DNA from: Verrucomicrobiota bacterium
GTDB lineage: Bacteria > Verrucomicrobiota > Verrucomicrobiia > Opitutales > UBA2995
DNA length: 64,000 bases
Assembly (NCBI GenBank): GCA_027622555.1
Contig: JAQBYJ010000013.1
Coordinates: 1-64,000 of the forward strand
Reading direction: 5' to 3'
The notes below the pieces were generated by a model. That model worked only from the letters and a program-made list of their open reading frames with translations, did not search any database and was not told the DNA's origin. How positions within the stretch are numbered: position 1 is the first letter of the stretch; every line of letters starts with the position of its first letter. The position numbers and the translations under genes are program-made. Positions 50,935-58,636 of the stretch are shown piece by piece.

Positions 50935-51900
50935 CTATCCATCCGAACTTATTTCACTTGTCTGATTCTCCAAGGCCCATTGCCGGAAGATTTTCAGCGT
51001 TTCGGGATCGCTATCAAAACGCCAATTGGGTTCGCCTTTTCGAGGATTGAAGTGGTTGAAATAAATAAATCCTTCCAAGCGATCATCCTTGGAGATTTTG
51101 CTCAGGAAGTCGAGAATCCAAGCCGGTTTTCGCTTATCATCAGCACAACCGATCTCAGATAAATAGATGGGTTTGTTGAATTTCACGCTGGCTCGGATTG
51201 TCCGCTCAAACACCTCTTCGTACGTCTGCCATTTATGCCATTTGTCATGATGGTCGCCGAAATTGTAACCATCAAGGCCGATCAAATCTACGTAAGAAGC
51301 TCCAGGATAATAATTGTAGAAATCGTTTTTCTCAGTCCGTTTGTCCCAAAGCACGTTGGGCGAGAACATCCACTTTACATTGTCGCAACCGACCTCTTTA
51401 AAAATTTTATGAGTGCGGCGCCAAGCGATAACAAAGGTCTCCGGCTGCGATCCCCATGGGAACCAATCGCCGTTCATCTCAAAACCAAAGCGAAGTATAA
51501 GCGGCTGCCCACACGCTTTTGCATCCTCAGCCCACTGCCTGAAATAATCATCAAAACTTCCATCCGCAACTTCTTGAAGATAACCCGTATCGCTGCCCCG
51601 ACCCCACCGGCTTATTTCCAAACTTATGACCGGAGTCATGTTACGCGCATTCGCGCTTTCCACCTGATTAGTAGGAAAACCTCGCTGCGGATTTAAGTCT
51701 CTAAAGAAAAGAACGAATTGTGGATTAACTCCAAAATCATTTACAGCCTGATCCAGGCGATCCTCCCATGAATAGGCACGTGTAAGCATCTCGTAGACGC
51801 CCCACTCAACTTTTGGCGGGGATTGAACCCTGGCTTCTTTTGCAAGAAGCACAGTGGGGAAAATCGCAAAAAGTAGGCTGGTTAGGAAAGAGCGATTCAT
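50935..51900 (-). CDS. Glycoside hydrolase family 26-like endomannanase/glucanase
   Basis: 321 residues with a signal peptide (MNRSFLTSLLFAIFPTVLLA). TIM-barrel marks of GH26: LILRFGFEMNGDWFPWG with the acid/base Glu, FSPNVLWD, YPGASYVDLIGLDGYNFG, and KPIYLSEIGCADD with the nucleophile Glu. Family 26 cleaves beta-mannans or mixed-linkage beta-glucans. Exported, single-domain, no SusC/D partners nearby, as is usual for this phylum. Confidence 0.82.
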   Translation of the reverse strand: MNRSFLTSLLFAIFPTVLLAKEARVQSPPKVEWGVYEMLTRAYSWEDRLDQAVNDFGVNPQFVLFFRDLNPQRGFPTNQVESANARNMTPVISLEISRWGRGSDTGYLQEVADGSFDDYFRQWAEDAKACGQPLILRFGFEMNGDWFPWGSQPETFVIAWRRTHKIFKEVGCDNVKWMFSPNVLWDKRTEKNDFYNYYPGASYVDLIGLDGYNFGDHHDKWHKWQTYEEVFERTIRASVKFNKPIYLSEIGCADDKRKPAWILDFLSKISKDDRLEGFIYFNHFNPRKGEPNWRFDSDPETLKIFRQWALENQTSEISSDG

Positions 51901-51954
51901 AGATGAAAAGATGACTATGAGAAAAACTGTTTAAAGATAAACAAGGTTACGAAT

Positions 51955-51990
51955 AAAAAAATGACCCCAGGAACCTACATCCTGGGGTCA
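51955..51990 (-). terminator. Rho-independent terminator for the DUF2161 gene
   Basis: 10-bp stem tgaccccagg (51962-51971) with cctggggtca (51981-51990), followed on the minus strand by seven T (the A-run 51955-51961). It ends the minus-strand transcript coming from 52809. Confidence 0.85.
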
Positions 51991-52131
51991 AAAAGGTGTC
52001 GAATTGACACCAAATCCAATCTGGGCAACCACGCCCAAAAAGGTAACTCTCTAACCATTCAAACTTTGAATACAGCTTAGACGCCGGGGAGTTCCAATTT
52101 ATTTCCTAAAACAGGGAAATCCTTCCATTTT

Positions 52132-52809
52132 TTATTCAGAAAATGAGTTCAATTCAGAAACACCCAATTCTGTCAGACGATACTTGCCGCGAGAAACTCG
52201 TTCGAACCACCCATAATGGTTATTCTGAACTATACTGGCCGCATTTAATACACCGGTGGTTTCACGCATCTCAGCAAGGGAACAATTTTCTTGTTCAGCA
52301 ACACAAGCGGCCAATCGCAGGACCTGTTGCCGATATGCAGTCATTATCCTTTTACGAGTTACACCTCCGGTATTAGGGTCTCCTCTTCGATTTTCAAACT
52401 CGTCGTGGAGCGCACGAAATTTGACCTTATTTTTCCGGGGCTGAAAGGGTCCAGGATCTACTAAAATATCAACCCTGGTAGTCCGAGGTCCAAAATACAC
52501 TTGCATGAGTCCGAGCCCTAATCTTCGACAAAGTTTTTTAACCGATTTGTGTTGTTGGTTGAGTACATTAGCCGCTGACGCCGAGGCTGGAACAGCTAGA
52601 TAAACGCGATCAGAAATGGCCAACCGATCGATGCCTTGAAAAAGCAACTTTAGATTAAAGGATTTTTTAAGTTCAACCAATACAGTCTCCCGGTCTTGAT
52701 GGGTAGCGACCAGATCGACGCCTTTGATCTCCCCTTTGACCGTATAGCCACGCTCCTCGAGGTAGTGTTTGATAGGCTCGTAAAGGTCGGACTCAAATTG
52801 AATGGGCAT
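52132..52809 (-). CDS. DUF2161 PD-(D/E)XK-like protein
   Basis: 225 residues. DUF2161 pattern: ESDLYEPIKHYLEERGYTVKGEIKGVDLVA, then VLVELKKSFNLKLLFQGIDRL, YLAVP, and a C-terminal winged-helix-like region (ITETGVLNAASIVQNNHYGWFERVSRG-type block). The order Glu, Asp, E-x-K is that of a PD-(D/E)XK phosphodiesterase fold. The role is unknown; presumed nuclease. Ends at a clear terminator. Confidence 0.8.
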   Translation of the reverse strand: MPIQFESDLYEPIKHYLEERGYTVKGEIKGVDLVATHQDRETVLVELKKSFNLKLLFQGIDRLAISDRVYLAVPASASAANVLNQQHKSVKKLCRRLGLGLMQVYFGPRTTRVDILVDPGPFQPRKNKVKFRALHDEFENRRGDPNTGGVTRKRIMTAYRQQVLRLAACVAEQENCSLAEMRETTGVLNAASIVQNNHYGWFERVSRGKYRLTELGVSELNSFSE

Positions 52810-52871
52810 ATAGTGTATGTAAGACGGAAAAAGCTTTTAAAATGGTTTCGAAGTTTTCTACTCAATAGAAG

Positions 52872-53225
52872 ATGATAAAAATCTACACCTACAAAAATTG
52901 CAGCACCTGCAAAAATGCTACCAAATGGCTGACGAGCCAAGGCTTGAGTTTCGATGAGATTGCCATTCGCGAAACTCCCCCAACCAAACGAGAATTGGAA
53001 ACGATGCTAAACGTTTATGGAGGAGATATCCGTAAGTTGTTTAATACCTCTGGCATGGACTACAGGAGTCTTGGATTAAAAGACAAACTTCCAAGCTTGG
53101 AGAAGCGTGAGGCCATTCAGCTTTTAACCGAGAATGGTAATTTAGTTAAACGTCCCTTTTTACTTTCTGAAACGTTTAAGATGGTTGGTTTCCGCGAAGC
53201 GGATTGGGAGAATGGGTTAGCCTGA
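52872..53225 (+). CDS. ArsC/Spx-family protein
   Basis: 117 residues, thioredoxin-like ArsC fold. N-terminal CSTC (residues 10-13) in YKNCSTCKNATKWL, then the cis-Pro region KRPFLL. Family members are glutaredoxin-type arsenate reductases, Spx/MgsR regulators or YffB. The CxxC pair favours a Spx/YffB-like protein; arsenate reduction cannot be decided. Its last 109 nt overlap the converging glycosyltransferase gene. Confidence 0.8.
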   Translation: MIKIYTYKNCSTCKNATKWLTSQGLSFDEIAIRETPPTKRELETMLNVYGGDIRKLFNTSGMDYRSLGLKDKLPSLEKREAIQLLTENGNLVKRPFLLSETFKMVGFREADWENGLA

Positions 53226-53908
53226 TCGAAACCTTCGGGCAAATAAAACCGACTTAACCAAAAAGGCGATGCTCCGGCCAGAAACAAGCTGACTATTCCA
53301 ATATTTTTTAGCTGTTGGCGGATGATTCCTCGGGCAATAAATCGCCTTGCGGATGTGACTAACGATAAATTGGTCTTTTTCCAGCGACCGACTTTCCTCA
53401 AACGACATTGAATCTCAACATCCTCAAGAAAGGGGTAATCCCTAAATCCACCTACCTTATCAAACACATGCCTGCTCATGAAATACCCCTGGTCACCATA
53501 GGTGAGCAATGGATGGTTCAATCGACTAAAAGCACCAAAAATTCTCAACATCAGCCGATCCTCGGAAAACTCTAATGGAAAACTTCCAGCGGCAACCCCA
53601 GGCTCAGAAATTATCTCCTCAATTGCTTCACGCCAATTTTCGGGAATGGTACTATCTGCATGCAAAAACCATAAGGTTTCACCAGTTGCCATTTTAGCTC
53701 CCTGGTTTAACTGGTTACCACGTCCCATAGAGGAGCTTACGATTTTTAATAAGGGGAACCTATTTAAAACGGAAAAGGTGTCGTCGATACTGCCTCCATC
53801 AACCACGACGACTTCTAAATCTTCTTCGTTAAAAAGAGATGTCAATAGGGGGCCAATAAAGGATGCCTCGTTTAGAACCGGAATAATGACAGAGATCGAA
53901 GGGCTCAC
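53117..53908 (-). CDS. TIGR04283-type family 2 glycosyltransferase
   Basis: 263 residues. SVIIPVLNEASFIGPLL opens the GT-A fold; VVVDGGSIDDTF is the nucleotide/metal region, and SSMGRGNQLNQGAKMATGETLWFLHADS matches the subfamily associated with radical-SAM/selenodomain genes. C-terminal PFLEDVEIQCRLRKVG is the acceptor/base region. It is the last gene of the DUF547-START-GT operon (4-nt overlap upstream) and its 3' end overlaps the ArsC-like gene by 109 nt. Confidence 0.85.
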   Translation of the reverse strand: MSPSISVIIPVLNEASFIGPLLTSLFNEEDLEVVVVDGGSIDDTFSVLNRFPLLKIVSSSMGRGNQLNQGAKMATGETLWFLHADSTIPENWREAIEEIISEPGVAAGSFPLEFSEDRLMLRIFGAFSRLNHPLLTYGDQGYFMSRHVFDKVGGFRDYPFLEDVEIQCRLRKVGRWKKTNLSLVTSARRFIARGIIRQQLKNIGIVSLFLAGASPFWLSRFYLPEGFDQANPFSQSASRKPTILNVSESKKGRLTKLPFSVKS

Positions 53909-54525
53909 AATTCACTCTCGGGTTTTTCCTTTTTTTCAAGGTCCGAATAAACCTCGTTGCGAAATGCAACCAGCAACTCTGGCACGTCTTTGTTTATGCC
54001 TTTCTTGATCCAGGACTGAGGAATGAACCAACCTATATCAACATAGGTGGAATAGACTAAGGTAACTGATTTTCCGGACTCATTTTGATCAATACGCCAC
54101 CATCCTTTAACCTCCTTAAAACTGCCGCTAACTCTTTCAAACCGGATTGAATATCCAGGACCGTACTGCTCTTTAAAAACATAATTAAACCTGGGAAGCA
54201 ACGGGTGCAACTTGAGTTTTTGCTCGATGATTTTCCATTGATCGCCTGATTCAATAATTCGAATTTCCTTCACACTTTTTACGTATCCGGGAATACGGTC
54301 CTGATCCTGCATCACAGCCCAAACTGAAGCGGCAGGAGCGTCGATTTGAATGGCAGCCTTGAAGAGGTAGGACCCTTCAGGTTCAAGAAAAACAATTTCA
54401 CCGGCGGCAAGAGTTTCCTTTTGTTCGGATGTGAACGACTCCGCCGCTTGAGTAGAAACGACCTGGCCCGACAAAATGAAAAATATTAAGTAAATAGATC
54501 GGACCAATTTTATAAGCTTAACCAT
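53905..54525 (-). CDS. Exported START/SRPBCC-domain protein
   Basis: 206 residues with a signal peptide (about 1-27, ending TQA). START/SRPBCC lipid-binding fold: FKAAIQIDAPAASVWAVMQD, IPGYVKSVKEIRIIES, FKEVKGWWRID, YVDIGWFIPQSWIKKG. Ligand unknown, probably a hydrophobic molecule in the periplasm. Overlaps the DUF547 gene by 8 nt and the glycosyltransferase by 4 nt, so all three are one operon. Confidence 0.82.
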   Translation of the reverse strand: MVKLIKLVRSIYLIFFILSGQVVSTQAAESFTSEQKETLAAGEIVFLEPEGSYLFKAAIQIDAPAASVWAVMQDQDRIPGYVKSVKEIRIIESGDQWKIIEQKLKLHPLLPRFNYVFKEQYGPGYSIRFERVSGSFKEVKGWWRIDQNESGKSVTLVYSTYVDIGWFIPQSWIKKGINKDVPELLVAFRNEVYSDLEKKEKPESEL

Positions 54526-55363
54526 CAGGATGGGAAAATTCGTTCAGTGACCAGTCGTAGCTGAGAAAATCTAAATCGGTATGTTTGGATTGGAGTAATC
54601 TCCTCGCCCGAGGTTCTGTTATGAAATAACTGATGAATTGAAAGGCAATCCGTTCCTTTTCATTGTTTCTCTCAACCTTAAATCCGGTGTCTGGTGTTAC
54701 CAAAAAGTCATCCGTATACCACTTAAATAATTGGGAGACGCAAACGCTCGTCTTTTCAAAGTCGAATTTAACACCTTTTTCCGCGTTGGTTAGATACTTT
54801 CGAGTTTGTTCCTCCAGTTGCCGATCAAGCTGATCAAAGGTAAATGCTTCTGGTCGCAGGTCTGGGCAACCGATTGAAGCACACACAATCGCAAAGTGCA
54901 TTCTTGGCTCATTAAATTTGGGCCTTAATATTCCATGTTCGATGTATTCAATCGTGAGCAACTCGCCTGCTACTTTCCATTGAAGCTTCTTCCAAACACC
55001 AGGAATCTGGATAATACTATTCCTTGGAACTACCAGCCCTTTGATCGTTCTCGTCTTGATTGGATAGTGATCAAGAACAGCCTGCACCGTGAAGGCGTTG
55101 TAGGCATTAATCCAAAATGCCATTTGCTGTTCGCGTGACCAGTCATCCATTTCTTGGAGAGAAACGGAATTCAACTGATTGAGATAATTCGACAGCAAGG
55201 TGCTTTCATCGGACAGGCTGGCATAGTCAACCAATGCCCCATGTACATGCGTGCCTAGAATCGTATCCCAATCTTTATGTGAATGATCAAAACCTGCAAC
55301 AAGACCATGTCCCAAGAATAGGGTCAGGCTTAGGACAAATGAACGTTTTAACTTGGAGGTCAT
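54518..55363 (-). CDS. Exported DUF547 protein
   Basis: 281 residues with a signal peptide (about 1-23). DUF547 marks: VHGALVDYASL, QQMAFWINAYNAFTVQAVLDHYPI, RMHFAIVCASIGCPDL, and LFKWYTDDF. The family's conserved His, Cys and Asp have led to proposals of a papain-like fold; activity is unproven. First gene of the three-gene operon. Confidence 0.85.
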   Translation of the reverse strand: MTSKLKRSFVLSLTLFLGHGLVAGFDHSHKDWDTILGTHVHGALVDYASLSDESTLLSNYLNQLNSVSLQEMDDWSREQQMAFWINAYNAFTVQAVLDHYPIKTRTIKGLVVPRNSIIQIPGVWKKLQWKVAGELLTIEYIEHGILRPKFNEPRMHFAIVCASIGCPDLRPEAFTFDQLDRQLEEQTRKYLTNAEKGVKFDFEKTSVCVSQLFKWYTDDFLVTPDTGFKVERNNEKERIAFQFISYFITEPRARRLLQSKHTDLDFLSYDWSLNEFSHPDG

Positions 55364-55431
55364 ACAAAGATTAGAGCAGCACAGACAAGACGCGTACCCC
55401 GATCTTCATATTCCATCCAACACTGAAAACT

Positions 55432-55938
55432 TTATGAAACCAGAGAGGCTGACTTTATCAGAACCGTCTCTAAAGGGACATCTCCGTGCCCGGCCTTGTT
55501 ACCGGTTGCGACTGCTCCAATGGCATCAACAACATCCGTGCCATCGACAACCTTACCAAACACAGCGTAGCCGAAATCACGCCCGCCATGATTCAGAAAA
55601 TCATTATCTGAAGTGTTGATAAAAAACTGGGAAGTCGCGCTATCGACAACTTGCGTACGGGCCATGGCAATGGTGTAACGATCGTTGGATACTCCATTGT
55701 CTGCTTCATTTTTGATCGGTGAATCAGGATTCTTTTGCCGCATGTTTTCCGTAAAACCACCGCATTGGATCATGAAGTTTGGAATAACTCGGTGAAATAT
55801 GGTTTCTGCAAAAAAATTCTTTTCAACATAGGAAAGAAAATTTTTCACCGAAATAGGAGCTTTATCCTGATAAAGCTCGAGTGTGATGGTACCTTTACTG
55901 GTCTCAACTGAGACCTTTGGATTAGTTGAATCTGACAT
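55432..55938 (-). CDS. ppiB: Cyclophilin-type peptidyl-prolyl isomerase
   Basis: 168 residues. [59 protein letters not shown] and [19 protein letters not shown] identify a PpiB-type cyclophilin that isomerises prolyl bonds in the cytoplasm. Start at 55938 (MSDSTN), giving the usual length; the frame extends 17 codons further without features. Confidence 0.92.
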   Translation of the reverse strand: MSDSTNPKVSVETSKGTITLELYQDKAPISVKNFLSYVEKNFFAETIFHRVIPNFMIQCGGFTENMRQKNPDSPIKNEADNGVSNDRYTIAMARTQVVDSATSQFFINTSDNDFLNHGGRDFGYAVFGKVVDGTDVVDAIGAVATGNKAGHGDVPLETVLIKSASLVS

Positions 55939-56117
55939 AAGCCGTAAAACAAAAGAGAATTTCCCCGCCCGATCAAGCAAAGTGCACAAAAGTTTTGCTC
56001 TTTATAAGTGACTCAAATCCGATTCGAGCTGCGCTAACAGAAAAACATTTAAATTCTCCGCCGATTTTGCACTATTTCGGCCATCCTCATTAAGGGGCAA
56101 CTAATTTAATCTACAAG

Positions 56118-56984
56118 GTGAGCAAGAAAACCAAAAAGACGCATGCGATTACTCCTTGGAAGAACGTGGCGTTTTACCTGTGCATTCTCCTGTTTATACT
56201 CTCTACGATCGACTATTTTGCTAGAGGCAATTATGGCGATGGTCTATGGCTCTGGCCCCTGATGTTTGTCCCGTTGATACTGTATTTTCTTGGGATCATG
56301 TATGGAGATGTGCCGTCCCGGTTTTACCAATTGAGTGGACTTCAGCCATTTCCAATTCCCTTTTCAATGCAGTTCGATCGCGCTGTTCTAGCGGTTGTAC
56401 TTCTTTTTTCAGGAATCACCCTCAACGGAGTCCTTCTCGTACTAAGTCTCCTTTTTAGCGCCCCGTTTTTTATGACGACTTTATACGTTGTCTACATGGT
56501 TATCGTCCTGATTGAGCTACCTCACAGCATCCGCATTTTCAGATATTTGCAGCACATCCAAATTATGCGGATGAACGCCGAGGATGCTACTTCACTTTTC
56601 AAAAACACAAATGCATACAGATCGAATGATGGTACCATTGATCAAACAGGTCCCAACCCGAAGTTCCTGGAAGAAATATATGAGGAGTTGAAAAAAGAAG
56701 GGGAGGCTCTCGTTCAAAAATATTCACCTCTGGGAATAGAACAGCAATATGCACTTAATCTTGCAGTAAGAGCAGGTGAAGCTGTCTGGGCCGCAAGGGC
56801 AAGCGCTGAAGCAGGTGCAGCAGAAGACTTGGAAACAAATTTAAATGTCGTCTACGCCTTGTGCAAGCATGCCGACATGGAGCCTCCATCGGATTTAAAC
56901 GACCTGACAAAACAATTAAAGGAACTGCTCGAAAGCAAAGAACGCGAAAAAAGCGTTGAATCCACTCCGGCACCAGCTGGCTAG
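56118..56984 (+). CDS. Membrane protein with C-terminal helical domain, unknown
   Basis: 288 residues, GTG start at 56118 with acaagg just upstream. Four transmembrane helices (about 14-32, 44-62, 88-110, 113-136), then a cytoplasmic helical region of about 140 residues with a long charged segment (NPKFLEEIYEELKKEGEALV; AVRAGEAVWAARASAEAGAA) and a Pro/Ala-ending tail. I do not recognise the family. Single gene between cyclophilin (divergent) and the barrel fusion. Confidence 0.6.
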   Translation: MSKKTKKTHAITPWKNVAFYLCILLFILSTIDYFARGNYGDGLWLWPLMFVPLILYFLGIMYGDVPSRFYQLSGLQPFPIPFSMQFDRAVLAVVLLFSGITLNGVLLVLSLLFSAPFFMTTLYVVYMVIVLIELPHSIRIFRYLQHIQIMRMNAEDATSLFKNTNAYRSNDGTIDQTGPNPKFLEEIYEELKKEGEALVQKYSPLGIEQQYALNLAVRAGEAVWAARASAEAGAAEDLETNLNVVYALCKHADMEPPSDLNDLTKQLKELLESKEREKSVESTPAPAG

Positions 56985-57265
56985 CCCTAACAGGAAAAGA
57001 CCTCAATGGGCGATTCACCAAATCGTCTATGCCTGAAAAGGTAACGGATTCCCCTTTTTAACAAATCTTTTTGTAAAATCGGTATTAAGCTTCGGGTGCC
57101 CTCATTGACCGAGACATGAGGGTGAGATGGGATGATCAGGTTAAATGTACGACAATCCTATCTCAAAATATCCAAGTTTGATCGTCTAATAGTCAGGTTT
57201 TCTCATCAATAAGCTTGTTGAAAAGATCCAGGATACAGACGAATTCGAAGTAATACCTATCTATC

Positions 57266-58618
57266 ATGCCTATCCCCTTACACCATCTGATTGGACTTCA
57301 GAACATCGCCTTGGTATGCCTAAATTTGTTTGTATTGAACTGTCAGGTAGGTGGCCAGGATTTAGCAGAAATCGTGGATCGAATTGAGGCCATCGAAAAA
57401 CAGAACAACCGGTTGATCCAGCACGTGAGTGACCAGCAGGTGATAATTGATAATCTAAGAAAACAGTTAATAGGGATCAACGAAGCAACGGATCGTCAAA
57501 ACGTACATATCGTCGAGCTTCAAGAATCTGCTTTCGACATTCCATCAGCGCCACCACGACAATCCCTTGGAAGTTCAATCCACATTTCAGGAGAAGCTGG
57601 AGTCATCTTTAGAGTTGGCGAAGCCAATACCAATTTTCCGAATGAAGAGTTCCGGGTCGATGAAGCCAGGGTGTTTATCGAAGCACAGATCGCTGAGAAA
57701 ATTTACTTATTTTCAGAACTCGAATTGTTTTCCAGGGAAAGTAATAACTCCGATCTGGAGATCGGCGAGTTATACATCGAGTTTGAAGAAGTTTTGGCAA
57801 TCGGGGATTGGGATAGGGCTGTAAACTTTCGTATGGGTAGATTAGATATACCCTTTAGCGAAGAGTATTTGAAAAGAGATGTAATGGATAACCCACTTAT
57901 TTCTCACTCGGTTGCCGATTTTTGGGGAATAGATGAAGGGATCGAAGCTTTCGGTGAATTGGGAGATTTTTCTTACGTGCTTGCTGTAATGAATGGAAGC
58001 CATGATCGCCTGAGAGATTTTACTTCCGATAAATCTGTAGTCGCAAGGGCGGGCTTCGATCTGACGAATCAACTCCATTTTGGTGGTAGTTTTATGAGAA
58101 CAGGAGAGATAGATCCAGAAGATGAGTTCCTTACGGAGTTGTGGTTTGGAAACGGATTCTTTCGGTCCATCGGATCAACGTCGACGACCAGGTTCGAAGT
58201 TGAACTTGCGCAACTTGAATCAACTTTCGCGTGGCAGAATGGCGAAATCGTATGGCAGAATAGTGATGAAATATTTCACAACGTTTTTTCCATTTCAGAA
58301 GCTAAACCATTTGATTTGGGATACTACAAGAGCAAGGACAATCCCAAAGCAGTCGTATTTGTAAAACCGGGACGCGTAGATGTTTTCTGCTCTATTCATT
58401 CTCAGATGAATTGCATTGTGCTTGTCATGCCAAATCCGTGGTTTGCCACTTCAGATCGCCGCGGAAATTATGAAATTAAAAACGTTCCGCCTGGGACCTA
58501 TCAATTAAAGGCGTGGCATGAAAGATTACCGCCAAAATATTTAGAAATCACTGTCCCGGAAGAAGGGACTATTGAATTGGATATAGTCATGGGATTATCC
58601 GAACTACCAAAATTTTAA
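57266..58618 (+). CDS. Beta-barrel-like outer-membrane protein fused to a cupredoxin domain
   Basis: 450 residues. An N-terminal hydrophobic segment (about 8-30), a trimeric-looking coiled coil (about 33-85, DLAEIVDRIEAIEKQNNRL), then a porin-like beta-strand region (about 103-315). The C-terminal about 120 residues are a MauL/plastocyanin-like domain with all four copper ligands: H338 (EIFHNVFS), C375, H378 and M381 (VFCSIHSQM), then WFATSDRRGNYEIKNVPPGTYQLKAWH. Barrel and copper domain are normally separate genes, and the barrel part looks too short. It stands 18 nt before the hybrid kinase. Confidence 0.7.
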   Translation: MPIPLHHLIGLQNIALVCLNLFVLNCQVGGQDLAEIVDRIEAIEKQNNRLIQHVSDQQVIIDNLRKQLIGINEATDRQNVHIVELQESAFDIPSAPPRQSLGSSIHISGEAGVIFRVGEANTNFPNEEFRVDEARVFIEAQIAEKIYLFSELELFSRESNNSDLEIGELYIEFEEVLAIGDWDRAVNFRMGRLDIPFSEEYLKRDVMDNPLISHSVADFWGIDEGIEAFGELGDFSYVLAVMNGSHDRLRDFTSDKSVVARAGFDLTNQLHFGGSFMRTGEIDPEDEFLTELWFGNGFFRSIGSTSTTRFEVELAQLESTFAWQNGEIVWQNSDEIFHNVFSISEAKPFDLGYYKSKDNPKAVVFVKPGRVDVFCSIHSQMNCIVLVMPNPWFATSDRRGNYEIKNVPPGTYQLKAWHERLPPKYLEITVPEEGTIELDIVMGLSELPKF

Positions 58619-58636
58619 CGAATACAAAGACAATAA

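Noticed and set aside
52872-55363. Arsenosugar biosynthesis cluster (ArsC-like plus TIGR04283 glycosyltransferase)
   Set aside because: No ArsM or radical-SAM gene nearby and the ArsC-like protein may be Spx; evidence too thin.
57099-57122. Hairpin ccctcat/atgaggg as a terminator
   Set aside because: Only 7 bp and no T-tract; position far from the upstream gene end.
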